Made by a program: the position numbers and the translations under genes. Below, in pieces: positions 9,144 through 17,536 of a stretch of 64,000 bases of DNA. Numbering within the stretch: the first letter of the stretch is position 1; each line of letters opens with the position of its first letter. Under the pieces are notes generated by a model. The model worked only from the letters and a program-made list of their open reading frames with translations. It ran no database searches and was not told where the DNA came from. The stretch comes from an uncultured Prevotellaceae bacterium (lineage in GTDB: Bacteria > Bacteroidota > Bacteroidia > Bacteroidales > Bacteroidaceae), in the NCBI GenBank assembly GCA_900315075.1, contig OMXV01000021.1:21706-85705 (forward strand), given 5' to 3'.

Positions 9144-12100
9144 TTAGTTGACATAATAGTCAAAGCCATCAGTCTCTTCAATGTATTGTATGAGCTTATG
9201 CTTGAGTTCTACTTTCTTACCCTTGCTTCTGAGCAATACGTTGCCGTTGCCCTCAGCATCTTTAATTTGCAGATAGAGTGAAGTATTTCCAGGACATTCA
9301 TCTACCAATGTCGTCAGGTCTGTCACCACCTGACTGTTCACATTATTTTCATCAATAACGATAGTCAGTTTCTGAATACTATTTTCCTTGACGGTATTCA
9401 TATATTGGATATTGGTGATTCGCAGATCATAGGTATTGGCACCACGGAATCTCGGCACGCTCTTGGCTGTGATATACACAGTGCTCGACTCCAAGAGCAT
9501 CCCCCGCCATTTGCCCCATTCCTCACCGAAGAGAGCGATTTCGCCTGGACCGTTGAAATCCTCGATAGTCACGAAACCGCATGGGCTGCCATTTTTGCTG
9601 AATTTGGCTTTCACCGATGTCACAACCCCTCCAAATGTCACCACTTCTTTTTTCGCCAGATCATCTTTTTCGCTGAGTTGCGAGCAAGGTGTATTGCAGA
9701 GGAATTTCAATATCATGCTGTATTCATCGAGCGGATGTGCCGAAAGATAGATACCCACAAGATCACGCTCAAGATTGAGTTTTTCGATATTGCTCCAAGG
9801 CTGATAATCAGGGATTGGTGGTGTGGAGATTTCCACAGCATCAGCACCGAAGAGAGACATTTGCGCCTGTTTCTGCTCTGCCTGATAGGTTTGTCCGAAC
9901 CGTATCAAGGTGTCGAGAAAGACATCCCCTTTTGTCCCCACAGTGAGATACCGCTCTCGCTCTATGCCGAAGCTATCGAATCCACCACTGAGCACCATAC
10001 TCTCAAACGCCCTACGGTTGACAGCTGATAGATTAACCCTTTTTGCCACATCGAAGACATCAGCGTATGGTCCGTTCTGGTCTCTCTCAGAGATAATAGC
10101 CTCGGCAGCTGCATTTCCCATTCCCTTGATAGCAGCGAGTCCAAAGCGTATAGCACCGTCGTGGTTGACACTGAACTTGTGTCGGCTCTCATTGACATCC
10201 GGTCCGAGTGTCTGGATGCCCATAGCCTTACATTCATCCATGAATTTGGTGATTTCTGTGATATTGTCGAGGTTTCGACTCATCACGGCAGCCATATACT
10301 CAGCAGGATAATGCGCTTTAAGATATGCCGTCTGATAGGCCACCCACGAATAGCATGTGGCATGGCTCTTGTTGAAAGCATAAGATGCAAACTTCTTCCA
10401 ATCCTCCCATATCTTGTTGAGCACTTTATGATCGTGCCCATTCTGCTCGCCTCCTTTATAAAACAAGCCCTCAAGCTCGTTCATTTTGTCAATCATCTTC
10501 TTACCCATGGCCTTACGGAGTGTATCACTCTGTCCTCTGGTAAAATTGGCCAACTGTCTGGACAAGAGCATCACCTGCTCCTGATAGACTGTGATGCCAT
10601 AGGTATCCTTCAGATATTTCTCCATACAAGGAATATCGTAGGTAATCTTCGACGGATCTTTCTTTCTGGAGATAAAATCTGGGATATAGTCCATAGGTCC
10701 CGGTCTGTAAAGAGCGTTCATGGCTATGAGGTCTTCAAAAACAGTTGGATGCAGTTCGCGGAGGTATTTCTGCATACCTGCCGACTCAAACTGGAACGTT
10801 CCGATGGTCCGCCCCTCACTATATAGTTGATAGGTGAGCGGGTCGTCGATAGGAATCTTTTCCAAGTCAATCTGCTTTCCAGTAGATTGGTAAATATTCT
10901 CTACCGCCTCCTTGAGGATAGAGAGAGTCTTCAATCCAAGGAAGTCCATCTTGATAAGTCCCGTTTCCTCGATGACATGTCCGTCGTATTGTGTACAGAG
11001 TAATTTGTGGCCTGGGTCTGCCTTATCCTCTGCAGTGGAAACTGGTACCCACTCACTGATAGGGTCACGACAGATAATAGTACCACAAGCATGAATGCCA
11101 GTACTTCTCACCGTTCCCTCCAACATACGTGCATATTTGATAGTGTTTCGTTCCCTGATATCTTGCGACACTTCTGCTTCACGCAGCTCACGCACACATT
11201 TAATGGCATTGTTGAGATTCATCTTCATGCCATCAGGCAGTCGGTCGGGGATGGCCTTGCAGAGTCGGTTGGCCTCGGGCAAAGGCAATTTCTCCACACG
11301 AGCCACATCCTTGATGGAGTTTTTCGTTGCCATACTGCCGTATGTGATGATGTGTGCCACTTTGTCATGTCCGTATTTATCCTCCACCCATTCGAGCACG
11401 CGCCCACGACCATCATCATCGAAGTCGGTATCGATATCAGGCAACGAAATACGATCGGGATTGAGGAAACGCTCAAACAGCAGGTCGTATTTGATAGGAT
11501 CGATCTGTGTGATGCCCAAGCAGTAAGCCACCACTGAGCCTGCCGCTGAACCACGACCTGGTCCTACAATGACTCCCAGTTCGTTGCGCGCTGCATTGAT
11601 AAAATCCTGCACTATGAGGAAGTATCCTGGAAATCCCATCGTCTTCATGACATGCAACTCGAAGTTCACACGTTCCTTTACTTCATCGGAAAGGGGTTCC
11701 CCATAGATACGTTTTGCTCCATCGTAGGCGAGTTTGGCTAAATAGTCGGCCTCGAACTTGATACGGTAGAGTTTATCGTATCCACCAAGTTTTTTGATTT
11801 TTTTCTCCCCCTCCTCACGCGACATGATTTCATTGCCGTTCTCATCACGCGTAAATTCCTGAAAGAGCTGCTCCTCGGTATAGTTGCGTCGCACATCTTC
11901 TTCAGTACCGAAATCCTCTGGTATGGGAAAGAAAGGCATGATGGGGGCATGGTCGATGGAATACTCTTCTACCTTATCGAGAATCTCACAGGTATTGTCG
12001 AGCGCCTCGGGTACATCAGCGAAGACCTCATTCATTTCCTCTATTGTCTTAAACCACTCTTGCTTGGAATAGAGCATACGTGAGGGGTCATCAAGGTCTT

Positions 12101-12848
12101 TGCCCGTCGAGAGACAAAGCAGATGGTCGTGTGCCTCGGCATTTTCCTGGTCCACAAAGTGAGCATCATTGGTACATACCAATTTTATGCCATACTCCTT
12201 AGCCAGTTCCATCAGCACCTTATTAGCCTTCTGCTGTAGGGGGAAGGTCTCACGATTGGCCCTGATAGTAGGGTCTTTCACCTCGTGACGCTGCAATTCC
12301 AGATAATAATCATCTCCCCATAGGCGTTGATGCCACTCGATGGCCTCTCGTGCGGCAGCGATATCACCTTTAAGGATTTTATCGGGCACTTCACCAGCGA
12401 TACATGCCGAGCATACTATTAATCCCTCATGATACCGCTCCAGGTCTTCGCGGTCGGTACGCGGACGCATATAGTAACCATCAACCCATGCCCTTGACAC
12501 GAGTTTTATCAGGTTTTTGTATCCTTTCAGATTTTTTGCCAATACGATGAGGTGCCAACCACCTTGGTCGTGCATCTCTTTCACACGGTCGGATTTCTTG
12601 CGTCTTGCCACATACATCTCACAACCGAAAATCGGTTTAAAACGTGGCAGTCCTTCTTCTTCTCTTTTTTTATTAACTTTGTTGCAATAATTAAAGAGTT
12701 CTTTGACACCCATCATGTTGCCATGGTCGGTGATTGCCATACCTTTCATGTCGTTGGCAACAGCCTTGTCAACGAGATTTTTGATGCTCGACTGTCCGTC
12801 GAGAATAGAATAATAAGTATGTACGTGGAGATGAACGAAATCTCTCAT
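9144..12848 (-). CDS. dnaE: DNA polymerase III alpha subunit
   Basis: Catalytic subunit of the replicative DNA polymerase. The N-terminal PHP domain begins VHLHVHTYYSILDGQSS. The palm carries the catalytic aspartates in LPDIDTDFDDDGRG near residue 470. Other family blocks are GPGRGSAAGSVVAYCLGI, TGIHACGTIICRD and FNKSHATCYSWVAYQTAYLK. The C-terminal part contains an OB-fold segment (VVTFGGVVTSVKAKFSKNG). The length of 1234 aa is normal and no intein or frameshift is seen. The promoter is divergent from that of psd. Confidence 0.95.
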   Translation of the reverse strand: MRDFVHLHVHTYYSILDGQSSIKNLVDKAVANDMKGMAITDHGNMMGVKELFNYCNKVNKKREEEGLPRFKPIFGCEMYVARRKKSDRVKEMHDQGGWHLIVLAKNLKGYKNLIKLVSRAWVDGYYMRPRTDREDLERYHEGLIVCSACIAGEVPDKILKGDIAAAREAIEWHQRLWGDDYYLELQRHEVKDPTIRANRETFPLQQKANKVLMELAKEYGIKLVCTNDAHFVDQENAEAHDHLLCLSTGKDLDDPSRMLYSKQEWFKTIEEMNEVFADVPEALDNTCEILDKVEEYSIDHAPIMPFFPIPEDFGTEEDVRRNYTEEQLFQEFTRDENGNEIMSREEGEKKIKKLGGYDKLYRIKFEADYLAKLAYDGAKRIYGEPLSDEVKERVNFELHVMKTMGFPGYFLIVQDFINAARNELGVIVGPGRGSAAGSVVAYCLGITQIDPIKYDLLFERFLNPDRISLPDIDTDFDDDGRGRVLEWVEDKYGHDKVAHIITYGSMATKNSIKDVARVEKLPLPEANRLCKAIPDRLPDGMKMNLNNAIKCVRELREAEVSQDIRERNTIKYARMLEGTVRSTGIHACGTIICRDPISEWVPVSTAEDKADPGHKLLCTQYDGHVIEETGLIKMDFLGLKTLSILKEAVENIYQSTGKQIDLEKIPIDDPLTYQLYSEGRTIGTFQFESAGMQKYLRELHPTVFEDLIAMNALYRPGPMDYIPDFISRKKDPSKITYDIPCMEKYLKDTYGITVYQEQVMLLSRQLANFTRGQSDTLRKAMGKKMIDKMNELEGLFYKGGEQNGHDHKVLNKIWEDWKKFASYAFNKSHATCYSWVAYQTAYLKAHYPAEYMAAVMSRNLDNITEITKFMDECKAMGIQTLGPDVNESRHKFSVNHDGAIRFGLAAIKGMGNAAAEAIISERDQNGPYADVFDVAKRVNLSAVNRRAFESMVLSGGFDSFGIERERYLTVGTKGDVFLDTLIRFGQTYQAEQKQAQMSLFGADAVEISTPPIPDYQPWSNIEKLNLERDLVGIYLSAHPLDEYSMILKFLCNTPCSQLSEKDDLAKKEVVTFGGVVTSVKAKFSKNGSPCGFVTIEDFNGPGEIALFGEEWGKWRGMLLESSTVYITAKSVPRFRGANTYDLRITNIQYMNTVKENSIQKLTIVIDENNVNSQVVTDLTTLVDECPGNTSLYLQIKDAEGNGNVLLRSKGKKVELKHKLIQYIEETDGFDYYVN

Positions 12849-12888
12849 AGTTTCAGTATTTTACTCAATTTTTTAGCGAAGTGAGCGT

Positions 12889-12920
12889 CAAAGATACGCT
12901 GAAAAGTTGACATTACCAAA
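12889..12920 (-). promoter_or_regulatory. Promoter of dnaE
   Basis: On the minus strand TTTG (12917-12920), a 20-nt spacer and TATCTTTG (12889-12896) match the Bacteroidetes housekeeping promoter. The leader to the dnaE start is about 35 nt. Confidence 0.7.
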
Positions 12921-12936
12921 AGATATGTCATAAAAA

Positions 12937-12968
12937 TTTGTATAAGTGGCAAAAAAGAAGTACCTTTG
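12937..12968 (+). promoter_or_regulatory. Promoter of psd-pssA operon
   Basis: TTTG (12937-12940), a 20-nt spacer and TACCTTTG (12961-12968) match the Bacteroidetes consensus. It is back to back with the dnaE promoter, about 50 bp before the psd start. Confidence 0.7.
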
Positions 12969-13014
12969 CACGGTTTTGTGAAAAATGGCAAAACTGCAAA
13001 CTTTCGACTAAAAC

Positions 13015-13719
13015 ATGGGAAGAAGAATCAAGAAGTTGAAGAAACAACGACTTCACAGCGAAGGAAACGACACCCTCATATACAGCATGCTTGTGCTCAT
13101 CGCCATTGGTGTGATACTTTGGCGTTCATTCGACACCAAAATACCATTTTGGTGTTTTGTAGCTATATTTGGCACAGTCTATGGGATAGTACTGAATTTT
13201 TTCCGTTGTCCTATCCGCTTTTTAGACATCGACACCGATGAGTATGATATCAACAAAGTGGTTGTTGCTCCTGCCGATGGCAAGGTGGTTGTAGTTGAAG
13301 AAGTGGATGAGGACGAATATTTTCACGACCGTCGTCTGATGGTGTCAATCTTTATGAGTCTTTTCAACGTACATGCCAATTGGTTTCCGGTATGTGGCAA
13401 AGTGGTGTCTGTGCATCATCAGGATGGTAACTTTCACAAAGCTTGGCTACCAAAGGCCAGCGAAGAGAATGAGCATGCAGACGTGATGATAGAAACAGCC
13501 AACGGTGTGCGCATTCTTTGCCGGCAGATAGCCGGTGCCGTTGCACGTCGCATTGTGACCTATGCCAAGGAGGGTGAAGACTGCGAGATAGACGACCATT
13601 TAGGCTTCATCAAATTTGGTTCTCGTGTAGATGTGTATCTTCCTTTGGGCACTGACGTATTGGTAAAAATGGGTCAATCGACCACTGGCGACCAGACTAT
13701 TATAGCGAAACTGAAATAA
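13015..13719 (+). CDS. psd: Phosphatidylserine decarboxylase
   Basis: Makes phosphatidylethanolamine from phosphatidylserine at the inner membrane. Residues 20-60 hold two hydrophobic segments. The core contains [33 protein letters not shown] and the self-cleavage site [12 protein letters not shown], where Gly202-Ser203 would be cut to form the pyruvoyl group. At 234 aa it matches the short Psd class. Its stop is five bases before pssA, so the two steps of PE synthesis are co-transcribed. Confidence 0.93.
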   Translation: MGRRIKKLKKQRLHSEGNDTLIYSMLVLIAIGVILWRSFDTKIPFWCFVAIFGTVYGIVLNFFRCPIRFLDIDTDEYDINKVVVAPADGKVVVVEEVDEDEYFHDRRLMVSIFMSLFNVHANWFPVCGKVVSVHHQDGNFHKAWLPKASEENEHADVMIETANGVRILCRQIAGAVARRIVTYAKEGEDCEIDDHLGFIKFGSRVDVYLPLGTDVLVKMGQSTTGDQTIIAKLK

Positions 13720-13724
13720 GGTAC

Positions 13725-14441
13725 ATGGCCAATATTATCACAAGGAATATTCCCAACAGCATTACTTGCTGCAACCTCATTTGTGGTTGTATCGCTACAT
13801 CATGGGCATTGTCTGGCAATTACAAATTAGCGTTGGTATTTATCATCAGCGGTGCTATTTTCGATTTCTTCGACGGCATGAGTGCTCGACTGCTGCATGT
13901 TTCATCTGAGATTGGTAAGGAATTAGACTCACTGGCTGATGTTGTAACCTTCGGTGTTGCCCCAGCAAGTATGGTCTATACCCTACTCTACGACATGCAT
14001 TATCCTGCGGGTATGGAGTGCTGGCGACAATGGTTGCCTTACGTGGCATTTCTGATAGCAGCTTTCTCGGCGCTTCGACTGGCAAAATTCAATCTCGACA
14101 CACGCCAGACCACCTCATTTATTGGTCTTCCCACCCCAGCCAATGCCTTGTTCTGGGGGTCACTCATCGTGGGTGCCGAAAGTAAGTTGTCGCATCTGTC
14201 GTGGGGATTGCCATTAGTGCTGGTACTGATAGCGCTAAGTTGCTGGATTTTGATTTCCGAGATTCCGATGTTCGCCCTCAAGTTCAAACAATGGGGTTGG
14301 CACGGCAACGAAGTGAAATACATCTTTCTGCTCACCTGTGTTCCTCTGCTAATTTTTTTAGGAATCTCTGCCTTCGCGGTGATTATCACTTGGTATGTCA
14401 TATTATCGATATACGTAGCAAACCGTAAAGACAAGAAATAA
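13725..14441 (+). CDS. pssA: CDP-diacylglycerol-serine O-phosphatidyltransferase
   Basis: Integral membrane CDP-alcohol phosphotransferase that forms phosphatidylserine from CDP-diacylglycerol and serine. The signature D-x2-D-G-x2-A-R-x8-G-x3-D-x3-D is seen in FDFFDGMSARLLHVSS followed by EIGKELDSLADVV. Several transmembrane helices follow. Length of 238 aa is normal. It lies between psd and a small DUF4834 membrane protein in one operon. Confidence 0.93.
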   Translation: MANIITRNIPNSITCCNLICGCIATSWALSGNYKLALVFIISGAIFDFFDGMSARLLHVSSEIGKELDSLADVVTFGVAPASMVYTLLYDMHYPAGMECWRQWLPYVAFLIAAFSALRLAKFNLDTRQTTSFIGLPTPANALFWGSLIVGAESKLSHLSWGLPLVLVLIALSCWILISEIPMFALKFKQWGWHGNEVKYIFLLTCVPLLIFLGISAFAVIITWYVILSIYVANRKDKK

Positions 14442-14451
14442 CAGTTGCCTT

Positions 14452-14721
14452 ATGATTCTGAAGTTCATTGGCTTTATCTTTCTATTTTTCGTCATTGCCA
14501 CAATTATTGGCATTGTGAGGATTTACCTCACAGTCAGGCGTATGCACAAAAGTATGAAAGAGCGTTTCGGCACTGACAGGACTGAGCGTAAACCCGAAGG
14601 CGAAACCACCTATGGCAGCGACGGTAGTATTATCACCGACACCCGTAAGCAAACACGGTCGGAGAAGAAAATCTTCGATAACGATGAGGGCGAATACGTG
14701 GATTATGTAGAGGAGAAATAG
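14452..14721 (+). CDS. DUF4834 small membrane protein
   Basis: An 89-residue protein with one N-terminal transmembrane helix (FIGFIFLFFVIATIIGIVRI) and a charged cytoplasmic tail ending DNDEGEYVDYVEEK. This matches the DUF4834 family of Bacteroidetes, whose function is not known to me. It starts ten bases after pssA, so it shares the phospholipid-synthesis operon. Confidence 0.75.
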   Translation: MILKFIGFIFLFFVIATIIGIVRIYLTVRRMHKSMKERFGTDRTERKPEGETTYGSDGSIITDTRKQTRSEKKIFDNDEGEYVDYVEEK

Positions 14722-14728
14722 TTGTTGG

Positions 14729-14757
14729 GGTATTAGGAGTTTAGGAGTTTTGGGGTG
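14729..14757. repeat. TTAGGAGTTTAGGAGTTT tract
   Basis: A short run of the GGAGTT(T)A repeat family after the psd operon, just before the terminator hairpin. Confidence 0.5.
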
Positions 14758-14779
14758 GTAGACATTACTTATGCGATAT

Positions 14780-14817
14780 AATAATTCGGGGCATACAAAC
14801 GTATGTCCCGAATTATT
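14780..14817. terminator. Bidirectional terminator between DUF4834 and pyrH
   Basis: A 17-bp stem (14780-14796 with 14801-14817, one G-U pair) has an AAAC loop and A/T-rich flanks. It stands between convergent genes. Its core GGGCATAC...GTATGTCCC resembles the dispersed GGACATAC palindrome of this window. Confidence 0.8.
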
Positions 14818-14836
14818 ATTTATAGCCACATAAATA

Positions 14837-15547
14837 CTATGGATGCACATAAGTGCCGATGGGCTCACCGTCGATTACTTTTTTCAAGTTTCCTATCTTG
14901 TCCATATTGAAGACATAGATGGGGAGGTTGTTGTCGCGGCACATAACAACAGCCGAGAGGTCCATCACCTTAAGTCCACGCTCGAGAATCTCGTCATAGG
15001 AGATATCATCAAACTTAGTGGCTGTGGGATCTTTCTCTGGGTCGGCGGTATAAATACCATCCACGCGTGTTCCTTTGAGCATAACATCGGCCTCTATTTC
15101 CACACCACGCAGCGATGAGCCTGTGTCAGTGGTAAAATAAGGTGAGCCTGTTCCAGCAGAGAAGATACAAACCTTTCCTTGCTTCATAGCATCGATAGCT
15201 TTCCACTTGGAGTAGAATTCGCCGATGGGCTCCATCCTAATGGCGGTGAGCACTTGATTTTCAACGCCAATGGCAGTTAGCGCCGAACTGAGAGCTAAAG
15301 AGTTGATGACAGTGGCGAGCATACCCATCTGGTCACCTTTCACACGGTCGAAACCCTGTGAGGTGCCTTTTAGTCCACGGAAGATATTTCCTCCACCAAT
15401 GACGATGCCGATCTGCACCCCCATGTCACGTATTTCCTTCACTTGGTTAGCGTAGTCGCTCAGTCGCTGTGGGTCAATACCATAGCCCTGCTGTCCCTGC
15501 AAGCTTTCGCCGCTGAGTTTTAAGAGTATTCTGTTGAATCTTGGCAT
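14837..15547 (-). CDS. pyrH: UMP kinase
   Basis: Phosphorylates UMP to UDP in pyrimidine nucleotide synthesis (amino acid kinase fold). Motifs are ILLKLSGESLQG at the N-terminus, IGIVIGGGNIFRG for phosphate binding, and GTGSPYFTTDTGSSLRGVEI. At 236 aa it has the usual size. The start is preceded by a repeat tract and no clear promoter was seen. Confidence 0.94.
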   Translation of the reverse strand: MPRFNRILLKLSGESLQGQQGYGIDPQRLSDYANQVKEIRDMGVQIGIVIGGGNIFRGLKGTSQGFDRVKGDQMGMLATVINSLALSSALTAIGVENQVLTAIRMEPIGEFYSKWKAIDAMKQGKVCIFSAGTGSPYFTTDTGSSLRGVEIEADVMLKGTRVDGIYTADPEKDPTATKFDDISYDEILERGLKVMDLSAVVMCRDNNLPIYVFNMDKIGNLKKVIDGEPIGTYVHP

Positions 15548-15579
15548 AATGTTGAGTTTTATATGGGTTAAAAATATAT

Positions 15580-15634
15580 TTGGGAGTTTAGGAGTTACAG
15601 GAGTTCAGACAACACCATTGCCGCTATCGAAACA
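15580..15634. repeat. GGAGTTTAGGAGTTACAGG tract with shared cassette
   Basis: A GGAGTT tract runs into a 36-nt segment at 15599-15634 (starting CAGGAGTTCAGACAA, ending GCTATCGAAACA). The segment recurs with three mismatches at 26799-26834 upstream of the GH92 gene. The copies are too alike for chance. Confidence 0.7.
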
Positions 15635-15688
15635 ACTGCAAAAACCTTGTCAACTTGTTTATTTGTATCTTCAAATACCTTGCCAACT

Positions 15689-16423
15689 TTATTCAATGAC
15701 GAACTGCACCTCTTTGAAGGCGTATGAGCGCTGTTTTCCTTCCGTGTCGCATAATGTAATTGGACCTTCATCCGCAACACCGACTATCTCTGCCATGAAC
15801 AATCCATTGGAATCCAAATAAGGGAAGAATCCCTCACGCCGATAGAGACGGCTATGATATAGCGATGAGACTTTCTCCTCCTCTCCATTGTAGAGCATAA
15901 AAAGATATTTTTGTAGCACCTGCAATATATGAACCAGCACCGCCTCTCGGTCGGTCTCGCAGTCACGGATTTGCCATAAGCTCACGGGGTTAGGTGCATC
16001 ACTATGAAACACATGTTGGTTGATGTTCAAACCAATACCAAAGACACATGTTCGCAGTTTACCTGTCGCCATGGATGTCTCGATGAGTGTGCCACAGATT
16101 TTCTTGTCGTGCCAATATATGTCGTTAGGCCATTTCAGTGATATTCCATCAGTGTAGTTATCAAGAGCTTCTGCTACCGCTAAAGCTCCCGCCTCAGAAA
16201 GCAGGAACTGCCGTGTTGGTTTGATGGCGGTAGGACATACCATGATGCTGCAAAGGAGGTTCTTGCCTCGTTCACTTTCCCAATGGTTGCTCCCCTGCCC
16301 TCTTCCTGCCGACTGATAGTCTGTAGTAACCACCAGCATGTCGTCATTCTCTGGTGCGGCAAGCTCTCGAATGTAGCTATTAGTAGAGTCGGTTTCGTCT
16401 AATTGGATTCTGTGTATTCTCAT
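15689..16423 (-). CDS. birA: Biotin-[acetyl-CoA carboxylase] ligase
   Basis: Attaches biotin to the carboxyl carrier protein. The catalytic domain shows DSTNSYIREL, the biotin-AMP loop motif QSAGRGQGSNHWES, and LKWPNDIYWHDKKICGTLIE. There is no N-terminal DNA-binding domain, so this is the enzyme-only class (244 aa). The ATG at 16421-16423 is chosen because it begins the conserved region and leaves a 13-bp gap after yraN; a start at 16456 would overlap it. Confidence 0.92.
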   Translation of the reverse strand: MRIHRIQLDETDSTNSYIRELAAPENDDMLVVTTDYQSAGRGQGSNHWESERGKNLLCSIMVCPTAIKPTRQFLLSEAGALAVAEALDNYTDGISLKWPNDIYWHDKKICGTLIETSMATGKLRTCVFGIGLNINQHVFHSDAPNPVSLWQIRDCETDREAVLVHILQVLQKYLFMLYNGEEEKVSSLYHSRLYRREGFFPYLDSNGLFMAEIVGVADEGPITLCDTEGKQRSYAFKEVQFVIE

Positions 16424-16436
16424 AGAGGCGAAAGTA

Positions 16437-16802
16437 TTAATAGGGTCTGAAAGCATCCTCGATATGCTCTATTCGCTTTTCTTCCCCCTTGCCTATCACT
16501 GTGATGATGTCGAAACGCAGTCCCCTTCTCACATCAAAAGTCTTCACATATGCATTGGCTGCATTGTAGAGATTGCGAGCCTTCCTCCTATCTACTGCTG
16601 TCATCGGCTCCACAAAATCTGTGTTGGACCGCGTCTTCACTTCAACAATCACCAGTATAGTGCCATCGGGCGACAAAGCCACAATATCCAAATCGCGATG
16701 CCCACTCTTCCAGTTGCGATGGCAGATAGAATATCCCTTGGCGGCAAGATAATCCGCAGCTTGTTGCTCTCCCCATCTACCATAGTCGTTGTGTGCTGCC
16801 AT
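16437..16802 (-). CDS. yraN: YraN/UPF0102 nuclease-like protein
   Basis: A 121-residue protein of the UPF0102 family with a PD-(D/E)XK-like core: GRWGEQQAADYLAAKGY, then the acidic cluster RDLDIVALSPDG and IVEVKTRS. Its biological role is not settled. The ATG at 16800-16802 fits the conserved start; an upstream ATG at 16826 would add eight residues. A TATCTTTG box lies at 16824-16831 on the minus strand, which would fit a short leader. birA follows in the same operon. Confidence 0.88.
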   Translation of the reverse strand: MAAHNDYGRWGEQQAADYLAAKGYSICHRNWKSGHRDLDIVALSPDGTILVIVEVKTRSNTDFVEPMTAVDRRKARNLYNAANAYVKTFDVRRGLRFDIITVIGKGEEKRIEHIEDAFRPY

Positions 16803-16872
16803 AATATGTGTTTCTTTTTCATGCAAAGATAATGTATTTTACAAGAAAAGCGGCCAATGCATATTAGTTTTT

Positions 16873-16904
16873 TTTGGCGAATTGCAGAGAATGCTTTATT
16901 TTTG
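16873..16904 (+). promoter_or_regulatory. Promoter of tadA
   Basis: TTTG (16873-16876), a 20-nt spacer and TATTTTTG (16897-16904) precede the ATG at 16910. The transcript would have almost no leader, so the start at 16910 rather than 16874 is supported. Confidence 0.7.
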
Positions 16905-16909
16905 CATCC

Positions 16910-17359
16910 ATGAAATCAGAAATTCAAGAAGATGACTTACGCTATATGCGGATGGCATTGGCAGAGGCGCAAGCAGCAGGCGCTGCAGGCGAAGTGCCTA
17001 TCGGTGCTGTTGTTGTATGCAAAGGCAGAGTGATAGCCCGTGCCCACAATCTGACAGAAATGCTTCATGACGTGACTGCCCATGCAGAAATGCAAGCCAT
17101 CACTTCTGCCGCTGATTATCTCGGTGGCAAATACCTGAGTGACTGCACTGTTTATGTGACGGTGGAACCATGTGTGATGTGCGCAGGAGCCCTTGGATGG
17201 GCACAGGCAAAGCGCATTGTGTATGGTGCTGGCGACGAGAAGCGTGGCTATACCCATTATGCTCCTCATGCTTTGCACCCTCGTTGCACCGTGACAGCCG
17301 GTGTGCTCGAAGAGGAATGCCGCGAGATGATGCAATCTTTTTTTAGAGGTAAGAGGTAA
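16910..17359 (+). CDS. tadA: tRNA-specific adenosine deaminase
   Basis: Zinc-dependent deaminase that converts A34 to inosine in tRNA-Arg(ACG), or a close nucleoside deaminase relative. Zinc ligands are in HAEMQAI (His58, catalytic Glu60) and PCVMCAGA (Cys88, Cys91). Length from this start is 149 aa, normal for the family. It ends in a GAGGTAAGAGGTGA repeat and then a terminator shared with the convergent SusE-position gene. Confidence 0.9.
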   Translation: MKSEIQEDDLRYMRMALAEAQAAGAAGEVPIGAVVVCKGRVIARAHNLTEMLHDVTAHAEMQAITSAADYLGGKYLSDCTVYVTVEPCVMCAGALGWAQAKRIVYGAGDEKRGYTHYAPHALHPRCTVTAGVLEEECREMMQSFFRGKR

Positions 17360-17400
17360 GAGGTGAGAGGTGAGAGGTGAGAGGTAAGAGGTGAGAGATT
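17346..17400 (+). repeat. GAGGTAAGAGGTGAGAGG tandem repeat
   Basis: About seven copies of the 7-bp unit AGAGGTA/AGAGGTG begin inside the last codons of tadA and run to 17400. The same family occurs at 38335-38424 and, inverted, at 51992-52026. Confidence 0.8.
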
Positions 17401-17458
17401 ACCATTGCTACTATAATGTCTATATTTTCTATATATACTATATTTACTATATTTACCT

Positions 17459-17501
17459 AAAAACAGAAGAAGAGCCTTGATTGGGCTCTTCTTCTGTTTT
17501 T
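17459..17501. terminator. Bidirectional terminator after tadA and SusCD operon
   Basis: A perfect 18-bp stem (17459-17476 with 17484-17501; AACAGAAGAAGAGCC core) has a 7-nt loop and A/T runs on both sides. It separates convergent transcription units. Confidence 0.9.
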
Positions 17502-17536
17502 ATCTCATCTGATGCTATTCGCATCCATCTATGAGG